DNA of 64,000 nt, from contig CM057228.1 of assembly GCA_029891385.1 (NCBI GenBank), forward strand, positions 22,406,309 through 22,470,308, in the 5' to 3' direction. Both the position numbers and the translations under genes were made by a program. This DNA is from Erythroxylum novogranatense. Its lineage: Eukaryota > Streptophyta > Magnoliopsida > Malpighiales > Erythroxylaceae. The notes under the pieces are model-generated. The model saw only the letters and a program-made list of their open reading frames with translations. It was not told the DNA's origin and ran no database searches. Shown here one piece after another: positions 49,584 to 61,960 of the stretch; positions within the stretch are counted from its first letter, which is position 1; the number at the start of each line of letters is the position of its first letter.

Positions 49584-52500
49584 ATGGAATGTGGCGTAGG
49601 TTGGTGGGTGATCGTGGGGATTGCCGTGGGATGGTTTTGGTACAGGAAGAAGACGAACAGAGTCGATAAGAAGTGTGGAATTCCAGAGGGTAACTTAGGT
49701 TGGCCATTTATTGGAGAAACTCTGGACTTCATTGCTTGCGGTTACACCTCTCGACCTGCCAGTTTCATGGAGAAAAGAAAATTCCTGTAAGTTTTTCTTT
49801 CTTCGGCCAGTACTTGGGCTATAGAGTTCCCCAAAAGCTGAACTTTGTATTTATAAATACATGAAACCTTCGGTTTACCTCTTGTCCTCTTCGTTTTAGA
49901 GTATAAGTTACAAACAAACCTTTTTTCTCCCTCAGCTTCTAGAACAGTAGAACTCGCACGTCGACCGAGCGTTCTTGGCCGCGACAGTCCTAGAAGTCTT
50001 TGTATTATTATGATTTTCCTAGTTTTCAATGCTGATCCTATCTTCCTTTTTACACTGTGAGTTCTGAATCATGTTGTTGAAGTCCTTGGCGGTATTAGTT
50101 GGTGATGGTGGGGGCAGGGCCTCCTTGCTGATTGATCATTTTGAAAATAGTTATAACTAAATAGATGTGATATGATTCTGAATCTCGAACAAATGAAGTT
50201 GATCTTGATTTCAGGCTCTGAATTCTTCAAACACAAGACAAGAAGATATCAATTACCTGGTTACATGTTTTTCCCTCCAGATGACAAGAATACACGAGTT
50301 GTTACACAAATCAATGCATAATTATCGTAATTGACGCCTCACCACTTCCATTTTTAGATGAATGAATGCTTCTCTAAATTTGTCACACGCTCTAATTACT
50401 GCACCATGTCAACGCACTAATTAACTAGACTGTAGTCATTCATAGAAAAAGTACGTTTTTTTCTTAGTAACCAATTAGGGTAATGAAAATATTCACTTCA
50501 CTAAAGTTTCTTTTGCAATTAACCTATGGAAAGGAGATGGAGAAGCCTTGTTTTCGTATCAAGGTAAATTTACTTGTGACAAGTGCAACATCCTGCGCTG
50601 CACGAGATGATAAAGGTAAAGCCTGGCCTACATTAATTAGACTTTAGAATAGATAGGTGCTTGCATAGGGATAGCTTGTGAAGTCAGTAACCACAGCCCA
50701 TTATCTGTCAATCTGCTTCCCAGCTTTTCAATGAAGTGACAACTTCCTTTCCAGTTTCCACTTCCTAACTATTTTAGCCTCTTTCTTTCGATCTATCAAA
50801 ACAAATCTCTGTAATTTCCCATCACTTTCTTTTTCAGGTACGGAAAGGTGTTCAAAACCAACATCCTGGGAACCCCCATCATAGTGTCCACTGATCCTCA
50901 AGTGAACAAGGCTGTCTTACAAAACCATGCCAAAAGTTTTGTCCCTGCTTATCCTAAATCCATCAGGGAACTTATGGGAGACCACTCTATCCTCCAAATG
51001 AGTGGAAACTTGCATAGACGTATCCATGGAATAATAGCTCGGTTCCTGAAATCACCGGAACTCAAATCCAGAATCACCAAAGATATTGAGAACAGTGTCA
51101 AGAACACATTGGCTTCCTGGCAACACACGAATGATCACCTCATTTACGTCCAAAATGAAGTTAAAAAGGTTACTTCCGTCTCTGCCACGCTCTAAACACG
51201 AAACAACATGTTCATTACCAAGTACAATGCATGAAGCTCTTGCTTTCTGGGTTTTTGTCGCAGATAACGTTTCAGGTTCTGGTTAAAGTACTGATAAGCA
51301 TTGGTCCAGGCGAAGATTTGGAATTTCTGAAGACAGAATTCGACGAGTTTATTAAAGGGTTAATCTGTTTACCGATCAAACTCCCCGGAACAAGGTTGTA
51401 CAAGTCCCTGAAGGTAACATATAAAACCTATTTGTTTAATGCACGATATAATAAAATATATATATGGTTTGAGTTGTTTGATATTCTGATCGTGCAGGCT
51501 AAGCAGAAGATGTTCAAGATGGTGAAGAAGATTGTGGAGGAAAGAAAACGGACAATGGATAAAATATCAATGGAAGACAAGGGAAGCAATAACACGGTCA
51601 TTGACGCAGTGGACGCACTCTTAAGGGACAATGATGAAGCCAAGGAGAGGAATCCCCTACCGTTGGATTTCATCACCGGTAATATCATAGAGATGATGAT
51701 TCCCGGGCAAGAGACGATGCCAACGGCCATGACCCTAGCTGTCAAGTTCCTCAGTGGCTGCCCCGTCGCTTTAAGCCAGATAAGGGTCGGCATTCTATAT
51801 TTTTCATTATAAATAGACTATCAAATTATATCCATACCTATTCAGTATTCAGACTTTTGATTTGGTGCGACCAAATTACAGATTGTGTTTAAAGAATCTC
51901 CAGAGAATCCTTAACTATAAAATTATAATTCTTGATAATAAAAAATATAATTTTTTATGTATCATAAAAGGTCATCTAATAATAATATTTTGGTAGGGAC
52001 CAGGGAGAGAGTTGGATCTGTAATCTGGAGAGTAAGATATCTTTAAGTGAAGTGGGCCACTAGCTTTGTGTATTTTGTACTGTAAAGTGTTTTGACCTTT
52101 TTTTAGAAGTCTTTTTCGTTAGACACACGTTGGTTAAGGTATGGACCCCATATATGTTTGCCGTACGATTTTAGATTGGATGGTTGCCAGGTGAGGACAA
52201 CCATATTAAATCCCTGCCTCTGAGACAGAAGACCATCATAGCTTTTCATAATAGTACCCCTTTTAGAAGGATTTGAGAAATGGGTAATATAAAAAAAGTT
52301 GACAAAAACCTTTATTATTATTTTTTTTTAATGAAATGTACATGTCTTAATGTTCCATTGGTAGATAGGAACGATGTAAACTAACAAAGCTACGTTAGGC
52401 GATAGAATTACATTGAGCATTAATGTTGAACAAATGTTAAAAAGTAAATTTGATTATTCAGTAAACGAATGTTGATGTGATACTGCTAAAAACAGAACAA

Positions 52501-53716
52501 TTGATCATGATCGTGGAGTTATGAACTGTTAATGCATGATTGCCAGTCCCTGCAAAAAGTTGGCTCTACCCTATTTATGAAATCGATCACTGAGACCGTC
52601 AGTGACTTCTCTTCACAATTCTTGATGGGATATATGGTTTGTTTGGTTTTTGGTGATTACATTGTTTGATCTGATTCTATAGAAAGAGAACATGGAACTG
52701 AAGAGGCAAAAGACTCGTTCCTGTGACGAGTATAGTTGGACCGACTACATGTCCCTGACATTTACTCAAAATGTGAGTCTCACTTCTTGAAAACGAAGAT
52801 AAAATAGCAAATAGCGAACAGGACATCCATCTCAATTGTCAGTTCATGTATCAGATTCTTCTTTTCATTGTCATTTGTTTATTTTTGTCACCAGGTGATC
52901 AGTGAAACTCTAAGATCGGCAAACATCATAAATGCTGTTTGGAGAAAAGCTGTGAAGGACGTGGAAATTAAAGGTAAAGTTTGTTTCTTTTTCTTAATTG
53001 TATGTGTGGGCATATCAGGAATTCCTGAACTTGACAGAAACTATCACCAGGGAATTTGATTCCAGAAGGATGGTGTGTGTTGACGTCATTTACGTCGGTT
53101 CACATGAACGAGGAATACTATGAGAACCCATATCAGTTCGATCCATGGAGATGGGAGGTAACAGTTTGTGGGAACTTTTTCTTCTCAAGATCATAGAACA
53201 AGGTCTTCTGTCTTAACGTGTCTAGTAAAGGATTCATGAAATTCATCCCTGTACAATACACCATCAAGAAGCTCTTACAAATTTTCTATTTTTCTTGTCC
53301 CATAAGTAAAATTATCAAATTTTCATTCTGCAGAAAACAGGAGCTGCAGTTGTTAACAATTGCTTTACACCTTTTGGCGGTGGACAGAGGCTGTGTCCCG
53401 GTTTAGAACTATCCAGGCTAGAAATCGCCATCTTCCTCCACCATCTTGTCACTAGCTATTGGTAATTGCTCTCTGATATAACAGTCTTTGAACCTAATGA
53501 CTGGAAATTCTGATGAATGCATTCCGGGGAATGGGTGTTAATGTTGCAGCCTGCACAAGATAAAAACTTCAAGAACGTTGGCTAACTTGGCAATTTTTTT
53601 TCTTTTCTTTTCTTTTCAGGTGGATAGCTGAGGAAGATGAGATTGTGTACTTTCCTACCGTCAAAATGAAGAGGAAGCTGCCTATAAAAGTCACAACTTG
53701 GAGGAACTCTCCGTGA
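49584..53716 (+). CDS. CYP90C1: Cytochrome P450 CYP90C1 (ROTUNDIFOLIA3), brassinosteroid C-23 hydroxylase
   Basis: Nine exons: 49584-49786, 50838-51168, 51264-51413, 51498-51785, 52683-52772, 52895-52973, 53051-53157, 53334-53461 and 53620-53716. They give 490 residues. An N-terminal membrane anchor ([13 protein letters not shown]) precedes [19 protein letters not shown]. The I-helix motif is GQETMP (from residue 298), the K-helix ExxR is E358-R361 and the heme Cys is 437 in [13 protein letters not shown]. Long stretches equal Arabidopsis ROT3, for example [15 protein letters not shown] and FPTVKMKR. The enzyme acts at the ER on 6-deoxo brassinosteroid precursors. Arabidopsis ROT3 is about 524 aa; the difference lies mainly in the shorter N-terminus. 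The exon 4 donor (AGG|GTC) is my best choice, not certain. Introns 1 and 4 are about 1 kb and 0.9 kb. Confidence 0.92.
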
Positions 53717-54407
53717 TCTCAACTAATTTCAACTAGCAGAGGTTCCTGACTGATGAGCATATCAAAGCTTTAGCTCTGAAGCTCAAGTCCGTAGTAAATC
53801 GTAAAGAGGAAAGTCCAAAGTTTGTTTACAGTTTTCTGTTCATTGTTAATGAAATAATAAGCTTCAAGCCTACATCTACGAGAGAGTTAATGAAGAGCAA
53901 ATGTCTGCTACTGCATGGTTAGTTCCGGTGTCACGATCATTAGCAATGGCTGGTTTTGGGTTAAAAATATAAATGCAATGCAAGTGGTGGTTGATGGGAC
54001 TAGCTTGTTTTGTCCACTTTGACCGAACTCGGCCCACAGATTTGGTTGCCTCATCCGATACCAGCACTAACACGTTCGGGGTGTTATTGTGAACAAGATG
54101 TGCCTGCTTTACCACCCCACCCCTTCAATAATATCAGCTGGTGGAGCCGCTTCACAGCTCTGCTCTGCGTGTGGTGGTCAGTTGACGTGGCCTGCAGATG
54201 ATAGATATCTCAAACTGGAATACTTAACTGGTAAGATTATTTTTTTGATTAAAAAATCTTTTTTAATATAATTGCAACTTATTTGCTGTAATTATTATTG
54301 TTGTATATGTCTCAAAGTCCTAAATTAATACTTTCAAACTGTGCAAGATTCAAAAACTGTAACATTAATATTACTCACTCAACCGGCTGACACCGAAGAA
54401 TTTACAA
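53717..54407. other. Region downstream of CYP90C1
   Basis: Presumed 3' UTR of CYP90C1, then about 500 bp without domain or repeat. Short frames on both strands (53876-54271) carry nothing recognisable. Confidence 0.55.
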
Positions 54408-55039
54408 TTAGTCATAAAATTCAACTAGTAGTCGCGAAACCAACGATCTCGTATCTAAATGAGGTCTAGTAGAAACTAGGTCCAAGTGATTAATGGAAAA
54501 CAAACCAATTTCAAAGCACGCCGTAGCCTCATGCTTCTTCTCATTCCTTTTCTTGACACTACCTTCATTAGGGTTATTAGGTTGAATAGGCTCTCCAGGA
54601 ACGTACTGAACCCAAACATGTGGCCCTGATTCACAATCCAAGCACCATTTTTATAGAATTCGAGATCAATGCCCCGTGAAACACTATATCGTTCTCCAAA
54701 TCCACTTCAACAAAACCTTAAAATAAGCGAAAAGAGTAATCAAAATTTGAAAATTTTTTCTACTTAATTGGTCACCCGAAGGTCTCAAGTTGGCCCTTTT
54801 ACGGCGAGGTTTATCGACTGGTCTTCGCTTCGGAAATCTTGGGTCAGTCAAGCTACCGTAATGGGTCGATTCGGCGAAGATGCTGTACTGGTTCGATAAC
54901 ATTGGAACCAACCCCGAGCTACGGCTCCTTCAAACTGGGATCTCGGGGGCAAAAATGATTGCTTCAAGGCAATAGAGGTACGGGATATTAAAGTTCTTGA
55001 TAGGGGTCGAGCGATGCTTCTTAGAACGCCGACACCCAT
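54408..55039 (-). pseudogene. Small conserved plant protein gene, frameshifted in both exons
   Basis: Exon 1 starts at the ATG at 55039 (MGVGVLRSIARPLSR, a mitochondrial-type leader). It changes frame before GSLTDPRFPKRRPVDKPRRK and ends at a GT donor near 54767. Exon 2 begins after an AG at about 54630 and reads GPHVWVQYVPGEPIQPNN, then NEGSVKKRNEKK. A second shift is needed to continue into a basic MRLRRA-like segment. I recall intact plant proteins with the block WVQYVPGEPI..N.PNEGSV+RRNEKKR but do not know a function or name. Two independent shifts and a missing C-terminus suggest a dead or dying gene; sequencing error could explain one. Confidence 0.6.
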
Positions 55040-55055
55040 CTCCAAAACCACCACA

Positions 55056-55449
55056 CTAGAGTTTTAGCTTCGTCTACTTTGCTGCAATCTCAGTGTCTAG
55101 CTCGTACAAGACAGGCCGACGCAGCCTTTTTAATTTGAGCCCTTTGTTTTGTTTCTTTTGGGGCTGTGGAATGGGTTGGCCTTCTGGAACAATTGTTAAC
55201 AGCCCAAATTTTGAGGATTGATTCCATATCAGCTCAAGTGCCAATCTTCACCATTGTATCAAATAACTTGAGAGAACATTTGTGTCATAAGGATGCAAAA
55301 GATCACAAGATGGATAGACTCGGAAGGAGATTTCCATATCTTTGGGCTCCAACCTACATTATTGTGTAAAGGCCAATCGTTTTCAAAATAGTAAAAACAT
55401 GCCCGTAGGATGGAGTAATAACACATGAAAACAAAACAAGCCAGTATAT
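55056..55449. other. Intergenic stretch before the MITE
   Basis: No domain or repeat found. A 68-codon open frame at 55166-55369 has no recognisable content. Confidence 0.5.
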
Positions 55450-55452
55450 TAA

Positions 55453-55690
55453 GGGGGCGTTTGGTTTGAGGGTTTGAGAATGAAGGAATGGAATAATAGT
55501 AAAAAATAGTGTTTGCTTTGGGGTTTTCAATTCAAAGGGAATTGATTTATTCCATTAAGTTTGGGAATCTACTAAACCTCCAAATTGGGTGATCGAGTTT
55601 TCATTCCAATCTAGTAGTTCTTATTTATACCCTTCCCACATAAGTAATTTTATTTTTAATTATATTACTCATCACTCATCATCATCATCT

Positions 55691-55739
<49 letters not shown>

Positions 55740-55782
55740 GTTTTAAACTTATTATTATTAATTATTGTTGTTGTTGTTGTTG

Positions 55783-55831
<49 letters not shown>

Positions 55832-55871
55832 GTTTTAAACTTATTATTATTAATTATTGTTGTTGTTGTTG

Positions 55872-55909
<38 letters not shown>

Positions 55910-55930
55910 AATTATAAATTTTAAACTTCT

Positions 55931-55965
<35 letters not shown>

Positions 55966-56050
55966 ATTATTTTATTATTATTATTATTTATTATTATAAA
56001 TTTTAAACTTATTATTATTATTATTACCCTTATTATTCTTATTCTTATTC

Positions 56051-56117
<67 letters not shown>

Positions 56118-56317
56118 TCTTATTATCTGAAATTAATTATCTTATTATTATTATTATTATTTATTTTATTATTAATGTTATTATATGAAATTAATTATCT
56201 TATTATTATTATTATTAATTTTATTATCTGAAATTAATTATCTTATTATTTATTATTATTATTATTATTATTTATAAGTTTTAAACTTATTATTATTATT
56301 AATTATTGTTGTTGTTG

Positions 56318-56358
<41 letters not shown>

Positions 56359-56858
56359 AATTTAAAACTTCTTAATAATAATAATAATAATATATTATTA
56401 TTATTATTATTAATTATTGTTCTTATTATTATTATTATTATTTATTATAAATTTTAAACTTATTATTATCCTTATTATTATTCTTATTATTATTATAATA
56501 TGAAATTAATTATCTTATTATTATTATTTATTTATTTATTTATATTATTATATGAAATTAATTATCTTACTATTATTATTAATTATTATTATTATTAATT
56601 TTATTATATGAAATTAATTATCTTATTATTATTATTATTATAAATTTTGTAATAATAATAATAAATATGATATGAAAAAATAGTATTATATTATCTTTCA
56701 TTAAAATTAATGCAATAAACCAAACAACATTATTGGTATTAATCTAAACCCAAAATTCTAAACCAAACATCATTTTTTATTTTTCATACCCATTCCCATT
56801 CCCTTCTACTATTATACCCATATCCATATTCAATCCCTTGCTCAAACTAAACGCCCCC
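55453..56858. mobile_element. Tourist-like MITE enlarged by microsatellites
   Basis: The ends are inverted: GGGGGCGTTTGGTTTGAG on the left, and the complement of CTCAAACTAAACGCCCCC on the right (17 of 18 match). Both sides carry the 3 bp TAA (55450-55452 and 56859-56861), the target duplication of PIF/Harbinger elements. No transposase is present. At 1.4 kb it is large for a MITE because its middle (55690-56690) is microsatellite. It lies about 65 bp beyond the DIM1B stop codon. Confidence 0.8.
55690..56690. repeat. (TTA)n/(TTG)n microsatellite with higher-order structure
   Basis: Runs of TTA or ATT, TAA and TTG are organised in larger recurring units. One unit contains aagttttaaactta followed by attgttgttgttg and recurs at about 55738, 55830 and 56278. 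Another contains gaaattaattatctta and recurs about six times from 56130 to 56630. Poly-Leu and poly-Ile open frames here are artefacts. Confidence 0.9.
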
Positions 56859-56924
56859 TAAGTTCTATCGGCCGCCAAATCCGTTAGTTTCTATCTTTTG
56901 TGGTTGGCTTGTTTAAATCAAGGT

Positions 56925-58191
56925 CTAAGCAGCAGCCAAATCCACAGTTTGTATCTTACGTGGCTTTGTATAGTCATGAAAATGAATCCCTTCTTCATTG
57001 AAAAGGGAAAGTAAGTTTAGAAACTCATCATTAGACAGCTTTGAAGGTCTCTTATCTGAATATCCATTAGCTTCAAGAATTTGAAGGATCTTCTCTTTGA
57101 ATAACTTCAATTCGCTGTTGAACCCAGAAGATGAAAATCTGTCTTCTACATCACTTTCCTCTTCATCACTCTCGTCATGATGACGATCGTAGTAGGAAGT
57201 ACTAGCTATACATTCACTATTAGATGAACCTTTCATTTTAGATAACCCCAGTAGCTCTATGATCTTCTTCTTTTGCTTAAATGTTGCGCCCAGTGTCTTG
57301 TTTTTCTTGCTAAAGCATGTTCTTGTGAATCCAGCCCACTCATCAAGATTCACGATGGGAATCTCGGCTTTTGGGTGTATTTTTATAACAGAAGAATCAA
57401 CTTTTGGACAAGGAACAAAGTCCCTCTTGCTTACATTCATCACAAACTCCACCTCAGCAACCAACTTAACGTTTGCAGCCAGTCTATTGAACTCAGAATC
57501 ACCAGGTTTAGCTAATAACCTTCTTGCAAACTCTTTCTGAAGGAGAAGAGTGGCACTTCGAAACGAATTCACCCCATACACCAATTTAGCTATAAGAGGT
57601 GAAGAAATTCCATATGGGATGTTTGCCACAACGAGATCAAATTGAGGGAACTTAGCCTTCAATGCATCCTCACAAACAACCTGCAACACACAGAGAACGA
57701 TATCTTGTAGTTAAAAAGCCACAACTTGCTCATTTCAGTCCTAATGATAAATAACTTACGCTGAGCCTATCTTGAAGTCCACGCTCAGACACACGTCTAT
57801 GCAGAACATCTACCATTCTTCTATCAATTTCTACTGCAACAACTTTTCTAGCAACCTCAAGAAGCCTTGTGGTGAGATTTCCAGTACCAGGTCCAATCTC
57901 CAGAACTGTGTCTGTTGGCCGTATTGCCGACTTTTGGACGATTGTGTCAAGAACTCGCGGATTGGTCAGGAGGTGTTGACCCTTGCTCTTATGTAGATAC
58001 AAAATTCCTTCTTGACCTTCCTTTTCCCCTCTAGTCTTCTCCCCATGATCTCTTTGGTATGAGTTAGAAAAGGAAGAAGATGCCTTGGTTCGAAGGCCAT
58101 GAACAAAACATGGTCGGAAATTACAATGAAAAAGCTTGAAAATCAAACACTTTGGCTGAGTAAATACATACTCCTTCACTGAGCAACTCAT
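56925..58191 (-). CDS. DIM1B: rRNA adenine dimethyltransferase, mitochondrial DIM1B type
   Basis: Two exons (57760-58191, 56925-57680) give 395 residues; the Arabidopsis mitochondrial enzyme is about 380. The SAM-binding motif is LEIGPGTGNLT (from residue 97), and the catalytic NIPY is residues 164-167 in ANIPYGISSP. Members of the KsgA/Dim1 family dimethylate two adjacent adenosines near the 3' end of small-subunit rRNA. The first about 60 residues lack the catalytic fold and are basic and Ser-rich, fitting organelle import. The start is the first ATG of the frame; the codons before it (to 58215) contain no ATG. An acidic patch at about residues 320-330 (DESDEEESDVED) lies in the C-terminal domain. 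Confidence 0.92.
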
Positions 58192-59100
58192 ATATATTAT
58201 AAATCTCCAACACAACCTTGATCAACTCAACTTCTCCAAACTCACAATAACAGTCATAAACCCATAAAAGACAAATTCAATATCACCATTCATCTTCAGA
58301 TTTACTAATAGTCCTCAGGCAACTAAGCAAAGAAACAAGTGGAAACCACGGTGAACTCTGTTCCCCATGAAAATTTTTGTAAAAACAAGTAACTGAGAAT
58401 CCAAAACTCAACAACTAATGTCCAAACCGCAAATCACAAAGTTTTATTTGTACCAGAGAACATACCTCTGAATTAATCATAAACTACAGCGTTAAGGCCG
58501 GTGAATCCACGAACTATAGAATAGGAAACCCTTGAAACTCTGGCTAGTTTACCGGTTCGAGAACGGTATGGAGGCCCAATAGGAACTATTGGATCAGATT
58601 TCTTAATAGCTTCATTTCTCTCTATTTTAATTTTAATTTTAAATGTTTTATATTTGACTTTAATTCATGTAAATAGTTATATAATGCATACTTATTATTT
58701 CTATCAATGTAATTATTTAATATTTTATTAAATATTCCTGTCTTTTTTAATTTTATTTTTAAATCGTAATTAATTATTGTAAATAATTTACTTCTTATGA
58801 GTAAGTATAATATTCTATAGACATGTATTAAATTTTATAATATTAAGAATCATTTTCAATGTTTTATAATTTTAGAATGAATATGAAAGAAATTAATTTT
58901 GTGATAAATAATTATATTTTATTAAAAATTTGAATGCAGACCAATATAATTAAGTTTACAATAATTTTATATAATATGAATATAGATTACTTATAATAAA
59001 ATATTAATATATTATAAAAATTCTAATCCAATATTAAATAAAATAAAACCAAACACTAACCCCGGCTAAGATCCTACCGATAGGCGACATAGAGGAAGAA
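58192..59100. other. Upstream region of DIM1B, then AT-rich DNA
   Basis: The first 300 bp are the likely 5' UTR and promoter. From 58610 to 59060 the DNA is extremely AT-rich with no pattern beyond poly-T/A runs. Confidence 0.55.
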
Positions 59101-60494
59101 GCACTACACCTATACTCATGTGTAAATTATTAAGTATATATACTAAGAGCGAATGGGATGGACGACCACGCAATCCATCCCAGTCGTCCATTTAATCTAA
59201 CGGCTTACATTCTCTTTCTTCTGTTTATTGAAATATACACGCAATCTTTCTTCTGTTTATTGAAATATACACGCAATCTTCTCACCCAAATATTTTGTCA
59301 TTTTGTCTAGATATGCACGCAATCTTCTGAGTCAGTTTGTCACGCGGCCGCGCTTATGATGACTATTTAAAGAGCGAAGAGCGAAAATAGATCTCTGTCT
59401 TTGTTTTTCCTCTCCGCCATTGCTTTCCTGTGCTTTTTCCATTCTATTTGTGGTTGTCGAATCGTTGTTGGTGTGTAGAGACAATCTAGCACGTGACGTC
59501 TAGCATAAGGTTGGCCGCGCTTGTGACTATTTAAAGAGCGAAAATAGACCGCCATTGCTTTCCTGTGTTTTTTCCATTCTAGCTGTGGTTGTTGTAGCTG
59601 TTGTTGGTGTATCGTCTCTGTTTGCAGTTGTTCTTTACTTGTAAATCTTCTTAAAGTTTTTTTTGTTTTGTTGTGTATGCAGATGAGGAGATTTATCATA
59701 AATTGCAAAGTCGCTACTTCACCACCGCATCCTCTTTCTCATCTACTTTAATCTGAGCTAGCACGTTAACCTAGCATAAGGTTGTTCGATTCTTGAGTTT
59801 CGTTGTTGTTGCCGTCATTGTTGTTCTTTGTCCCTTGTTGTTGTTCTTCTACAACAGACTTGGATATGACGAGATTTATCATGTTGTCATGTTGCCATGG
59901 GTAAGACAGATGGCTCGAGTACAGAAGATGTTGTAACCGCATCGTCTGTAAATCTTCTTAAAGCTTTTTTTGTTTTGTTGTATCTGAGATGAGGAGATTT
60001 ATCATAAATTGCAAAGCTGCCACTTCACCACTGGCATCCTCTTTCTCATCTACTTTAATCTGAGCTAGCACGTTAACTAGCATAAGGTTGTTCGATTCGC
60101 ACGTCGGATCTTGTTATCTCATCGTCTCGGTTTGCAGATGCTTTTTTGTTTTGGTGTGTACAGATGTTTCCCACTTTCGTTGTTGTTGCCGTTGATCGTT
60201 GTTGTTGCATCCATTGTTGTTGTTCGCTACAACAGACTTGGATATAATGAGATTTATCATGTTATCATGGGTAAGACAGATGGCTCGAATCCGAAGATGT
60301 AGTGAGACTTCAAAAGAGTCGTCAAACAAAGAAGGCCTAGTGGAGAGTTGGATATAAGGAGATTTGTGATAAATTGTAAAGTCGCTTTCTGACAAATTTA
60401 TCATGAATTTGAAAGCTGCTACTTCATCACCGACATCCTCTTTCCTTGTACATCTCTTTTTATCATGTCAGAAAGGAACTCCTCTGCCAAAGCA

Positions 60495-61960
60495 GAGGTT
60501 CATCTACTTTAATGTGAAATAGGATGCCTGGAACAAAGAAGGCGTAGTGGAGACTTGGATATGAGTACATTCATCGTTAGTCTATGTTGATATAGCAGCT
60601 ACTTGTGATGCAATAGGAAGATTGTTAATGTGTTCACCAAGATTTTCTTATAGTCATAAAGTTTTAGAAGACGTATTGCAGATATGAATAATATAGTAAC
60701 TGCACATTTCGCTTCGTGCTATTTTTCAAGAATGTGATATATCGCTTTGTAAAGTTTTATGTTTTTTACTTTCGCTCGCTTCTTAATTCGGAGGTGATTT
60801 GCTTTCGCCTGTTTTTCCATCGTCTGCTTTTCCTGCCATTTCAAGAATTGTGATATTAGATAACATAATAAGGTAACTGCACATATCGCTTCGTTCTAAT
60901 TGAAAAGACAGACGAGGAAGAGAAAAACAGACGGAGTAGGCAAAGTAGATGAAGTTAAAAATAGATGGAGTTGAAAAAGTTAACCAACTTATCAATATAG
61001 ACGGAGATGAAAAAGTATCATGTTGCCATTTGAAGAATTGTAATATTAGATACCATAATATGGTAACTGTACATATATCGCCGTCTAAAATAGTTGACCA
61101 AGTTATCAATATAGGCGGAGTTCAAAAGTGAGCGAAGTTAACAATACGGGGAGAATACAAAGGTTAGAGCGAAGACATAAAAGGCAGAAAGCGGACGATC
61201 TGAACAAAAGCAGATGAAGCCTAAAAGCGGGCGAATCGGAAAAGCGCATTTAAGTTCAATTTCCTTGTGATTTGTTTTCGCCTGTTTTTCCATCGTCTGC
61301 TTTTCCTGTAATTTCAAAGAAGAGGTTCATCTACTTTAATGTGAAATAGGATGCCTGGAACAAAGAAGGAGTAGTGGAGACTTGGATATGACTACATTCA
61401 TCGTTAGTTTATGTTGATATAGCAGCTACTTGTGATGCAATAGGAAGATTGTTAATGTGTTCACCAAGATTTTCTTGTAGTCATTAAGTTTTAGAAGACG
61501 TATTGCAGATATGAATAATATAGTAACTGCACATTTCGCTTCGTGCTATTTTTCAAGAATGTGATATATCGCTTTGTAAAGTTTTATGTTTTTTACTTTC
61601 GCTCGCTTCTTAATTCGGAGGTGATTTGCTTTCGCCTGTTTTTCCATCGTCTGCTTTTTCTGCCATTTCAAGAATTGTAATATTAGATAACATAATAAGG
61701 TAACTGCACATATCGCTTCGTTCTAATTGAAAAGACAGACGAGGAAGAGAAAAACAGACGGAGTAGGCAAAGTAGACGAAGTTAAAATAGATGGAGTTGA
61801 AAAGTTAACCAACTTATCAATATAGAGCGGAGATGAAAAAGTCTCATGTTGCCATTTGAAGAATTGTAATATTAGATAGCATAATATGGTAATTGTACAT
61901 ATCGCTTCGTGCTAAAATAGTTGACCAAGTTATCAATATAGACGGAGTTCAAAAAGTAGA
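60495..61960. repeat. Largest duplication in the field, about 827 bp period
   Basis: The sequence from gaggttcatctactttaatg (60495) through the aacagacggagtaggcaaagt block and on to the ttgaccaagttatcaatat block is repeated from 61322. There are few changes: for example gagtacattcatcg against gactacattcatcg, and cttatagtcataaag against cttgtagtcattaag. Copy ends are blurred by further small indels. Confidence 0.85.

Noticed and set aside
55589..56114. Poly-Leu/Tyr and poly-Ile open frames
   Set aside because: Pure by-products of the TTA microsatellite.
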